Shown: positions 1 to 5,150 of the stretch, piece after piece
Layout: each line of letters starts with the position of its first letter
How positions within the stretch are numbered: position 1 is the stretch's first letter
NCBI GenBank assembly: GCA_964505325.1
Contig: CAZDHT010000220.1
Span: 1 to 9,292 of the forward strand
DNA from: CAZDHT01 sp964505325
GTDB lineage: Bacteria > Planctomycetota > PUPC01
DNA length: 9,292 nt
Reading direction: 5' to 3'
The notes under the pieces: model-generated
Databases searched by the model: none
Told to the model about the DNA's origin: nothing
The model's input: the letters and a program-made list of their open reading frames with translations, nothing else
Position numbers and translations under genes: made by a program

Positions 1-620
1 AGGGCGAGGGCGGAATCAACAACGCCGACGAGACCTACGTCACCCAACTCCGGGAGCTGTGCGACGGCACGAACGTCCTGCTCATCGTCGACGAGGTCCA
101 GACCGGCTGCGGGCGGACGGGCGAGTACTTCGCCCACACGCTGTACGGCGCGCAGCCCGACATCATGACCCTCGCCAAGGCGCTGGCCGGCGGGACGGCG
201 ATGGGGGCAATCGAAGCCCGGGCGGACATCGCGGCGGCCATCGTGCCCGGCCTGCACGCGTCGACGTTCGGCGGCAACCCACTCGCCTGTGCCGCCGCCC
301 TCGCGGTGTTCGAAGCCATCGAAAAGGAGGGCCTGCTCGAGAACGCCCGGACCATGGGCAAGCACCTCCGCCGCCGGCTGCGCGAACTCGGCGAGGAGAT
401 CGGCCTGATCAAGGAGGTGCGGGGCCGCGGCCTGATGGTCGGCGCCGAGCTGACCATCCCCGGCGCGCCCGTCGTCAAGACCTGTCTCGAAAACGGCCTG
501 CTGATCAACTGCACCCACGAGACGGTCATCCGCTGGCTGCCCTCGATGGCGGTCACGCAGGCGGAGCTCGACGAAGGCCTGGCCATCTTCGCCGCCGCCC
601 TCAAGAAGACCGCAGGGTGA
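1..620 (+). CDS. argD: Acetylornithine aminotransferase, C-terminal part (5' truncated by window edge)
   Basis: This is a PLP-dependent class III aminotransferase that transfers the amino group of glutamate to N-acetylglutamate semialdehyde, giving N-acetylornithine in cytosolic arginine synthesis. Reading from base 3, 205 codons are visible, about half of the usual 390-400 residues. The stop is TGA at 618-620. Visible family motifs are LLIVDEVQTGCGRTG, with the PLP-ring aspartate codon at 90-92; DIMTLAKALAGG, with the Schiff-base lysine codon at 177-179; and STFGGNPLACAAA. The C-terminal small domain (EVRGRGLMVGAEL, then NGLLINCT) is complete. A succinylornithine or ornithine aminotransferase would share these motifs, but argF directly downstream favours ArgD. 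Codon use is GC-rich like its neighbours. The start and any promoter lie outside the window. Confidence 0.95.
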   Translation, partial: GEGGINNADETYVTQLRELCDGTNVLLIVDEVQTGCGRTGEYFAHTLYGAQPDIMTLAKALAGGTAMGAIEARADIAAAIVPGLHASTFGGNPLACAAALAVFEAIEKEGLLENARTMGKHLRRRLRELGEEIGLIKEVRGRGLMVGAELTIPGAPVVKTCLENGLLINCTHETVIRWLPSMAVTQAELDEGLAIFAAALKKTAG

Positions 621-700
621 ACCACGAAGCGGCATCAAGTGGATGGCCCTGTAAAGAAGCCCCTTCGTGAGCTTCGTGCTCTTCGTCGTGAGGAAGACAC
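621..700 (+). repeat. argD-argF spacer with degenerate CTTCGTG repeats
   Basis: The 80-nt gap between argD and argF holds ACCACGAAG at 621-629 and three related CTTCGT units between 663 and 686. The first of these can pair with 621-629, which would form a weak hairpin just upstream of argF. A purine-rich GAGGAAG stretch near 689-695 is the probable argF ribosome binding site. No good promoter is visible, so argD and argF are probably co-transcribed. A related TTCGTGCTTCGTGG string occurs at 5678-5691, ahead of another gene. Confidence 0.5.
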
Positions 701-1639
701 ATGAAGAACGAGGTCAAGCATCTGGTGACGGTGGCCGACCTGAGCAACGATGATGTCGAGCTGGTGTATCAGATCGCCGAGCGGACCAAGACCCAGATCA
801 AGCAGGGCATCCGGAGCAACAAGCTGAACGCCCGGGTGCTGGGGATGATCTTCGAGAAGCCCTCGATGCGCACGCGGATGTCGTTCCAGGCGGCGATGAT
901 CCAGGCGGGCGGACACGCGATGGACATCCGCGGCCAGGAAATCGGCCTCGGCCGGCGCGAGAGCGCCAAGGACATCGCGCTCGTGATGTCGCGGTATGTC
1001 GACGCCATCATGATCCGAACGTTCGCCCACAAGAACGTTCAGATGCTGGCCCGCTACGCGAGTGTGCCCGTGATCAACGGCCTGTCGGACTACGTGCACC
1101 CGTGCCAGGCGCTGGCCGACGTGTTCACCATTCGCGAGAAGCTCGGCTCGCTCGACGGGGTGCGCGTGGCGTTTGTGGGCGACGGGAACAACGTGGCACG
1201 GTCGCTCGCCATGCTGTGCACGAAGCTGGGGATGAACTTCACCCTCTCGGCGCCGGCCGGGCACGAGCTCGACGAGGCCTTCCTGGCCGACGCGGCGAAA
1301 AAGCTGGGCACCAGGCCAAACGTCAAAGTCGTCCGCGATCCGCGCGAAGCCGTCCGCGACGCCCACATCGTCTACACCGACGTGTGGGCCAGCATGGGCC
1401 AGGAGGACGAGGCCGAACAGCGGAAGAAGCTGTTCCTGCCCTACCAGGTCAACGCCGACCTGATGAGCCGCGCGCCCGAGGGGGCGCTCGTGATGCACTG
1501 CCTGCCCGCACACCGCGGCGACGAAATCTCCGACGACGTCATGGACAGCCCCGCCGCCATCGTCTACGACCAGGCGGAGAACCGCCTCCACGTCCAGAAG
1601 GGCTTGCTCTTCTTCCTGCTCGGCGCGGGAGGCGAATGA
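701..1639 (+). CDS. argF: Ornithine carbamoyltransferase
   Basis: The enzyme transfers the carbamoyl group of carbamoyl phosphate to ornithine, giving citrulline, in the cytosol; the family works as a trimer. The product is 312 aa, a normal family length. The carbamoyl-phosphate loop is FEKPSMRTRMSF (residues 51-62), a variant of the STRTR motif with Met at the second position. HPCQALAD starts at residue 133, the second-domain motif VAFVGDGNNVARSL is near 157-169, the ornithine-binding DVWASMGQE is at 227-235, and HCLPAHRG is at 266-273. The last two motifs separate it from aspartate and N-acetylornithine carbamoyltransferases. The ATG at 701 is preceded by GAGGAAG at a suitable distance. It sits 80 nt after argD, and its TGA overlaps the rph start. 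No ARG-box operator could be recognised. Confidence 0.96.
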   Translation: MKNEVKHLVTVADLSNDDVELVYQIAERTKTQIKQGIRSNKLNARVLGMIFEKPSMRTRMSFQAAMIQAGGHAMDIRGQEIGLGRRESAKDIALVMSRYVDAIMIRTFAHKNVQMLARYASVPVINGLSDYVHPCQALADVFTIREKLGSLDGVRVAFVGDGNNVARSLAMLCTKLGMNFTLSAPAGHELDEAFLADAAKKLGTRPNVKVVRDPREAVRDAHIVYTDVWASMGQEDEAEQRKKLFLPYQVNADLMSRAPEGALVMHCLPAHRGDEISDDVMDSPAAIVYDQAENRLHVQKGLLFFLLGAGGE

Positions 1640-2361
1640 TGGCGAAACGACCGGACGGCCGGCGGGCCGACGAGCTGCGGCCCATCCGGATCACCCGCCG
1701 CTACACCCGACACGCCCCCGGCTCTGTCCTCATCGCCGCCGGCGACACCAGGGTCCTGTGCACCGCAATGTGCGACGAAAACGTGCCCCCCTTCCTGGCC
1801 GGCTCGGGCGTCGGATGGGTCACCGCCGAGTACAACATGCTGCCCTCCTCCACGCACACCCGCCGCGTCCGCGACGTGAAGCGCGGCCGGCTCGACGGAC
1901 GCAGCCAGGAAATCCAGCGCCTCATCGGCCGGTCGCTCCGCTCCGTCGTCAAACGCGAGCTGCTCGGCGAGCGGACCATCTACCTCGACTGCGACGTGAT
2001 CCAGGCCGACGGCGGCACCCGCACCCTCGCCATCACCGGCGCGTTCATCGCCCTGTGGGACGCCCTCAAGAAGATGCAGCGCGACCGCCTCATCACCCGC
2101 TGGCCAATCACCACCCACGTGGCCGCGGCGAGCGCCGGCATCGTCGACGGCCGCCCGATGCTCGACCTGTGCTACCACGAAGACTACCGCGCCGACGTCG
2201 ACATGAACGTGGTGATGAACGGCCGGGGCGAATTCATCGAAGTCCAGGGCACCGCCGAGAACCGCGCGTTCCGCCGGACCGAGCTCGACCGGCTCCTGAA
2301 CCTCGCGGCCCGCGGCATCCGCAAGCTCATCCGCCTGCAGCGCCAGGCGCTCAGAAAATAG
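1639..2361 (+). CDS. rph: Ribonuclease PH
   Basis: RNase PH is a phosphorolytic 3'-to-5' exoribonuclease that trims the 3' ends of tRNA precursors, working as a hexameric ring in the cytosol. From the ATG at 1639 it is 240 aa, exactly the family size. Motifs in order are RPDGRRADELRPI (4-16), EYNMLPSSTHTR (64-75), GRSQEIQRLIGRSLR (87-101, containing the tRNA-contacting arginine), DCDVIQADGGTRT (117-129, with the phosphate-binding Thr127-Arg128), and LDLCYHEDYRADVDMNVVM (175-193, with Asp182 and Asp188 in the positions of the catalytic acids). Two tandem ATGs occur, at 1636 and 1639; the GGGAGG at 1627-1632 sits better for 1639. Either start overlaps the argF stop, implying translational coupling. 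No terminator hairpin is obvious after the TAG. Confidence 0.95.
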   Translation: MAKRPDGRRADELRPIRITRRYTRHAPGSVLIAAGDTRVLCTAMCDENVPPFLAGSGVGWVTAEYNMLPSSTHTRRVRDVKRGRLDGRSQEIQRLIGRSLRSVVKRELLGERTIYLDCDVIQADGGTRTLAITGAFIALWDALKKMQRDRLITRWPITTHVAAASAGIVDGRPMLDLCYHEDYRADVDMNVVMNGRGEFIEVQGTAENRAFRRTELDRLLNLAARGIRKLIRLQRQALRK

Positions 2362-2388
2362 CCGCACGCCCCGAACATCACGACACCT

Positions 2389-2416
2389 TTGCCCGCGCGG
2401 AGAGCCGGTGTATAAT
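2389..2416 (+). promoter_or_regulatory. Predicted sigma-70 promoter for the DUF74 gene
   Basis: TTGCCC at 2389-2394 (4 of 6 to the -35 consensus), a 16-bp spacer and a perfect TATAAT at 2411-2416. Transcription would start near 2423 and leave a leader of about 90 nt before the ATG at 2512. The leader has no strong hairpin, and I do not recognise a riboswitch. The position, in the 150-bp gap after rph, fits a new transcription unit. Confidence 0.7.
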
Positions 2417-2511
2417 CGCCTGCACGGGCAGCACTGCGAACGGTATCGACACCGAATCGCCATGCGTGACGTTGGCTGAGACTTCTGAATTCCTGGTCTG
2501 AAGGAGGAGCT

Positions 2512-3069
2512 ATGAAAACACTTCGACAGATTGGCTCGCTGGCGTTCGTGCTGGGGCTGTTCACTGTGGTGTTTGCCGGGATACCATGGCACGTGGTCGC
2601 CGCCGATGATCCGGTTGTGCCCTGGTGGCTCAGGATAGCCGTCTTCTGCCTTCTGGGCGGCATCCTGGTCGTTCTGCTGACAGTGGCCATCGAACAAAGG
2701 AAGAACAGGACTTCAGCAGGGGCGCCGCTGCCTGCTGAGCCGGATCGCTCGGTCTTGCTGTTGAACTCCGCAGCACTGCCCGGCCGAGAGGTCACGGAGG
2801 TCCTCGGCCTCGTCCAGGGCCACACGGTATTTGCCATCTGGCTCGGCAAGGACCTGTCCGCCCTGGTCAGGCTCATCCTTGGCGGCGAACTGACCGAGTA
2901 CACAGAGATGATGGGAAGGGCTCGCATAGCGGCCACGAACAGGATGGTCGCGCAGGCTGCCGATCTTGGCGCCGACGCGATCATCAACGTCCGCTACATG
3001 ACCACGAGCGTCATTGGCAGCGCGGCGGAGCTCTTGGCCTACGGCACAGCGGTCAAGCTCAGCGAATAA
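2512..3069 (+). CDS. Two-helix membrane protein with a YbjQ/DUF74 (UPF0145) domain
   Basis: The product is 185 aa. The N-terminal third has two hydrophobic segments, about residues 7-24 and 40-60, the second followed by basic residues (EQRKNR). Residues 80-184 match the YbjQ/UPF0145 pattern: the LG.V.G.TV core near 98-106, LGGELTEYTEM (123-133), the alanine-rich helix with GADAIINVRY (153-162), and ELLAYGTAVKL (173-183). The family forms small oligomers and is often called heavy-metal-binding, but its biochemical role is unsettled. Standalone members are about 105 aa, so here the domain is tethered to the membrane, probably on the cytosolic side. The ATG at 2512 follows a strong AAGGAGGAG. 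The final GAA and TAA codons fall inside a dispersed palindromic repeat that begins at 3064. Confidence 0.85.
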   Translation: MKTLRQIGSLAFVLGLFTVVFAGIPWHVVAADDPVVPWWLRIAVFCLLGGILVVLLTVAIEQRKNRTSAGAPLPAEPDRSVLLLNSAALPGREVTEVLGLVQGHTVFAIWLGKDLSALVRLILGGELTEYTEMMGRARIAATNRMVAQAADLGADAIINVRYMTTSVIGSAAELLAYGTAVKLSE

Positions 3070-3144
3070 GGTGCCAGGCATCTTATAGAAAGGCCGCGAG
3101 GAGGCAAATATCGAGGGCTGAATAAGGTGCCTGGCACCTTATTC
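3064..3144. repeat. Two copies of a GAATAAGGTGCC palindromic repeat
   Basis: GAATAAGGTGCC occurs at 3064-3075 and 3120-3131. The second copy continues as a perfect palindrome: 12-bp arms (3120-3131 and 3133-3144) around a single T. The first has the same left arm and a decayed right arm (3077-3087). A degenerate copy lies at 3581-3599 and a core GGTGCCTGGCAC at 3943-3954. The intact copy could fold in RNA and act as a bidirectional transcription stop after the DUF74 gene, although no T-tract follows. It looks like a REP-type dispersed repeat. Confidence 0.8.
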
Positions 3145-3173
3145 GCCCCCCTTACGGGCCTGATGACAACACC

Positions 3174-3512
3174 GTGACCAAGTTGGCGGTGGGAATCATC
3201 CCGTCAGAAGAGAGCGGAGAATGCTCTGCACTGGAGAGATGGGGCGGGACGAAGGTTGCCTCTGACGGGAAAGTCGCCGGGGAAATGTTCTCGTTCATGC
3301 GGCAGCACGGCGTGAAGACCGTGGGAACGGCACCTGCGATACTGGGCTGCCCTCACGAGGAGGGAGAAGATTTCCCGACGGGCGAAGACTGCCCCTTCTG
3401 CCCGTTCTGGAAGGGCAAACAAGGAAGCGGCACGTCGGACGAACGGTGGAAGGCCGTGGGATCCCTTCGAATCGAGCCACTCCGGTCTTCGTACAAGTTT
3501 TGGCTGCCGTGA
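3174..3512 (+). CDS. Small conserved-looking protein with CPHEEG and CPFCPFW cysteine motifs
   Basis: The product is 112 aa from a GTG start. The readable core is residues 1-92: an amphipathic N-terminal part ending in EMFSFMRQHGVKTVG (about 38-52), then GCPHEEGEDFPTGEDCPFCPFW (about 59-80). The Cys-Pro-His and Cys-Pro-x-Cys clusters could form one zinc site. I recall similar small proteins with a GCPHEEG.DYP.GE.CP.CP.W signature from planctomycete genomes, with no known function, but could not search. The C-terminal 30 residues look unrelated and may come from a frameshift or from reading into repeat DNA. No clear ribosome binding site precedes the GTG; no ATG is available in frame. It starts 30 nt after the palindrome at 3120-3144, and no promoter was recognised. 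Confidence 0.6.
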   Translation: MTKLAVGIIPSEESGECSALERWGGTKVASDGKVAGEMFSFMRQHGVKTVGTAPAILGCPHEEGEDFPTGEDCPFCPFWKGKQGSGTSDERWKAVGSLRIEPLRSSYKFWLP

Positions 3513-3580
3513 GATAGTGGAATCGCCGACGTTCAGGAGCTTGTGACGCGGTCCCGCTCGATCTGACGAACAAGGCGAAC

Positions 3581-3607
3581 AAGGTGCCTGACGCCTTATA
3601 CGGCACC
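3581..3607. repeat. Degenerate GGTGCC palindromic repeat
   Basis: AAGGTGCC and CCTTAT arms at 3581-3599 around TGACG are a decayed copy of the palindrome at 3120-3144. They are followed by another GGCACC at 3602-3607, which can also pair with the GGTGCC. Confidence 0.55.
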
Positions 3608-3639
3608 TCATACAAGTATGATGTCCCCGGAACTTGCGA

Positions 3640-3704
3640 GACCGCAAAAGGGGGTGGCTGTCCCTACTTACTGACCGCAAAAGGGGTGGCTGTCCCTACT
3701 TACT
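3640..3704 (+). repeat. Tandem pair of a 33/32-bp repeat
   Basis: Bases 3640-3672 and 3673-3704 are head-to-tail copies identical except for one G in a G-run. Each starts GACCGCAAAAGGGG and ends CTGTCCCTACTTACT. Two abutting units without spacers are not a CRISPR array; this looks like duplication of a short dispersed repeat. Confidence 0.9.
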
Positions 3705-3753
3705 CGCCGGTCAAGCCGGAGCAGTCAAACAACGGGTCGTGTGTGAGACAAGG

Positions 3754-3787
3754 AAAAATGGAAAGCCGGCAAAAGGGGAAAAGGAAT
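3754..3787 (+). repeat. Purine-rich repeat with a GCCGGC core, inverted copy at 4835-4850
   Basis: AAAAATGGAAAGCCGGC at 3754-3770 is followed by an AAAAGGGGAAAAGG purine run. The reverse complement of 4835-4850 reads AAAAATGGAAGCCGGC, one A shorter, and is likewise followed by a GGAAAA run. The family also resembles the purine tract at 4290-4327. Confidence 0.65.
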
Positions 3788-3850
3788 CTGTGCTGGCTGT
3801 CCGCCAGGAGGAACACCCTTCGGCAAGCTCAGGGCAGGCGAAGAAAAGAC

Positions 3851-3922
3851 GCCCGCTCACAGAGCGGGCCTACAAACGCCTGTCCGCCAGGTCCGGGGTG
3901 TAGGCCGACTTTGCAAGTCGGC
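3851..3922. repeat. REPIN-like pair of 8-3-8 hairpins in inverted arrangement
   Basis: Hairpin A has GCCCGCTC (3851-3858), loop ACA, GAGCGGGC (3862-3869). Hairpin B has GCCGACTT (3904-3911), loop TGC, AAGTCGGC (3915-3922). Both have perfect 8-bp stems with 3-nt loops. They are linked by GGCCTACA (3867-3874) and its exact reverse complement TGTAGGCC (3899-3906), so the unit is symmetric: hairpin, tag, 24-bp centre, inverted tag, hairpin. This matches the architecture of REPINs moved by RAYT transposases, none of which is encoded in the window. Confidence 0.7.
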
Positions 3923-3936
3923 GTCTCAAGCTCGGC

Positions 3937-4080
3937 AAGCTCGGTGCCTGGCACGGACCTCCCCCGTTCGTTTGTGGCACGGGCTTCCAGCCCGTGAGTA
4001 ATCACGGCCAAGCCTGCCCTGCCTGTCCGGCGAAGCCACAGGCGAAGCCGGGAGCGCAGCCGAAGGGATGGCCGTGCCAC
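3937..4080. repeat. Direct repeat copy 1 with CACGGGCT hairpin and GTGGCAC/GTGCCAC ends
   Basis: Starting AAGCTCGGTGCC, it includes a perfect 8-3-8 hairpin, CACGGGCT TCC AGCCCGTG (3978-3996), then CACGGCCAAGCCTGCC. The sub-element 3974-4080 begins with GTGGCACGG and ends with GGCCGTGCCAC, so it has inverted ends. Relative to copy 2 (5024-5132) it carries roughly 30 extra bases near 4020-4052, which include a direct repeat of GGCGAAGCC (4029-4037 and 4041-4049). Confidence 0.75.
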
Positions 4081-4289
4081 GAGGCTGGCTCCGAAGGCCG
4101 GTAGTCCACATCTGGGGACGCCATGCTTATTTCGGGCCACACGTGAGTGAGCGCCACGCGCGGCGAAGTGATGTGAAATCCCCCCAGGATGTTGGCGCCG
4201 CTCCTTACCTCGCCCATTCTGCTTCTCGCTTCCCGCGCTGTCAATTCCTTTTCGGGCAAGACGGCGGGGCCTATTGAGTTTCGGATAAG
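4081..4289. other. Intergenic stretch without recognised features
   Basis: I see no gene, RNA or promoter I can support here. Open frames exist on both strands but lack ribosome binding sites and recognisable motifs, and the longest takes part of its length from the neighbouring repeat. Confidence 0.4.
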
Positions 4290-4454
4290 AAAAGGAAAAA
4301 GGGGAAAACGGGGAAACGGGAAAGGAACTGCTCTGTTGAAAACCCCGGCTCGGGGCATCTGAGAGGCCGTGGGCGATCTGTAGCCGCGGCCCATGACCTC
4401 ATCTTTGCCCACATGTCACGGAGGTGCTGGGAGAGCCGCGTAGCGGCGATTGAT

Positions 4455-4495
4455 CGTAGCCCCGGGTGAGGCCCACAGGGCGAGCCCGGGGTACG
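4455..4495. repeat. Hairpin with CCCCGGG/CCCGGGG arms
   Basis: CGTA-G-CCCCGGG (4455-4466) pairs with CCCGGGG-TACG (4485-4495) with one bulged G. The apex carries GCCC ACA GGGC (4471-4481). A small perfect hairpin, GCCGC GTA GCGGC, lies just upstream at 4435-4447. It is part of the fold-back element core. Confidence 0.7.
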
Positions 4496-4515
4496 AGGTG
4501 GTCCAGCAGCTACGC

Positions 4516-4567
4516 AGAGCCCCGTAAGGGGTGACTGGAAACGTTCAATCACCCCTGGCGGGGCTCT
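4516..4567. repeat. 52-nt two-tier hairpin with symmetric internal loop
   Basis: The outer stem is AGAGCCCCG (4516-4524) with CGGGGCTCT (4559-4567). A 2x2 internal loop follows, then the inner stem AGGGGTGA (4527-4534) with TCACCCCT (4549-4556). The apical loop is 14 nt. That is 17 perfect base pairs. It may be a structured RNA or a REP-like palindrome; no T-tract makes a terminator role unlikely on either strand. Confidence 0.75.
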
Positions 4568-4597
4568 TCTTATCCATTGCCTCTTCTCCCACGGCTC

Positions 4598-4624
4598 ACA
4601 TCTGGCCGCGGAGCGGCCAGATGT
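4598..4624. repeat. Perfect 12-bp hairpin with a 3-nt loop
   Basis: ACATCTGGCCGC (4598-4609), loop GGA, GCGGCCAGATGT (4613-4624). It is the longest perfect short palindrome in the window and lies in the right half of the fold-back core. It shares the 3-nt loop design of the hairpins at 3851-3869, 3904-3922, 3978-3996 and 5062-5080. Confidence 0.8.
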
Positions 4625-4930
4625 TTCACCGAGGGCTATGTTCAGTCGCTGCTCCGCAGCTCCAGAAACGGCCCCAGGAACTTGTGGGCAAAGATGAGCC
4701 CATGGAGGCCGGCTACAGCGCGAACGTCGGCGCGCCAGCGGGTTCTCAGCAGAGCAGGAGAGGAGCCGGTTTGATGCCCTTTGAGCAGCCTGAGAGTTCT
4801 CCTTCCCGGTTTCCCACTTTCCCACTTTTCCTTGGCCGGCTTCCATTTTTTTCGGCGTCGCAAGTCGCCATAACCCAATATGATACGTTGATATGCCGCT
4901 TCTGCGAGTGGATAAAATGCATTTCGGGGC

Positions 4931-4959
4931 TTGACAGCGAGCCGATTGTGTGATATACT
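4931..4959 (+). promoter_or_regulatory. Near-consensus sigma-70 promoter with no evident gene downstream
   Basis: A perfect TTGACA (4931-4936), an optimal 17-bp spacer and TATACT (4954-4959, 5 of 6 to TATAAT). It lies in a locally AT-richer stretch (about 4860-4985) immediately right of the fold-back element. A transcript would start near 4966. No credible protein-coding gene follows before the repeats at 5024-5132, so it may serve a small RNA or be a relic of a lost gene. Confidence 0.65.
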
Positions 4960-5023
4960 TCTGGCATACGGGGTGTTGTTACTCATCCGGCAGCACCAGT
5001 CCTTTGCTGGCGTTTCCATCACG

Positions 5024-5132
5024 AAGCTCTGTGCCCGGCACCGACCTGGGGCAGTTCGTGGCACGGGCTTCCAGCCCGTGGGCGTCACGGCCAAGCCTGC
5101 CTTGAGCAGAGCGGAAGAAACGGTCGTGCCAC
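5024..5132. repeat. Direct repeat copy 2 with CACGGGCT hairpin and GTGGCAC/GTGCCAC ends
   Basis: AAGCTCTGTGCCCGGC at the left matches copy 1 (3937 onwards). It is followed by the same hairpin, CACGGGCT TCC AGCCCGTG (5062-5080), and CACGGCCAAGCCTGCC. The sub-element 5058-5132 begins with GTGGCACGG and ends with GTCGTGCCAC. It lacks the roughly 30-base interior segment of copy 1. Translation of this repeat gives plausible-looking but spurious peptides. Confidence 0.75.
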
Positions 5133-5150
5133 GGTTGTTGACCCTGATAC

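Larger units (their letters stand above)
4290..4834. mobile_element. Fold-back (long imperfect inverted repeat) element, no coding capacity
   Basis: Both ends are related in inverted orientation at three levels. Outermost, a purine tract at 4290-4328 pairs with a pyrimidine tract at 4796-4834, about 80 percent identical by eye. Next, CTGCTCTGTTGAAAACCC (4328-4345) pairs with 4740-4757 (16 of 18). Innermost, 4378-4413 pairs with 4683-4718 (30 of 36), including the perfect 16-mer CTCATCTTTGCCCACA at 4398-4413 and its complement at 4683-4698. The right arm has about 40 extra bases (4758-4797). The centre (4435-4624) holds a row of strong hairpins. It looks like a non-autonomous fold-back or MITE-type element, or a nest of several small repeats. 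I found no transposase gene, and target-site duplications are not clear. Confidence 0.6.

Noticed and set aside
1564..2697. Long minus-strand open frame across rph and the DUF74 leader
   Set aside because: It is antisense to a fully recognisable RNase PH and crosses a promoter region; it has no motif of its own.
3640..3704. Possible CRISPR array
   Set aside because: Only two units, directly abutting, with no spacers and no cas genes in the window.
3584..3997. Open frames running through the tandem repeat and the REPIN-like unit
   Set aside because: They are made almost entirely of repeat DNA, in several frames at once, with no start signals.
4002..4412. 136-codon minus-strand open frame
   Set aside because: It covers the inverted-end repeat at 3974-4080 and one arm of the fold-back element; no ribosome binding site or recognisable domain.
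4966..5040. Signal recognition particle RNA or other known small RNA after the orphan promoter
   Set aside because: The conserved GGAAGGAAGCAGCC-type loop is absent, and no other known RNA family pattern could be recognised.
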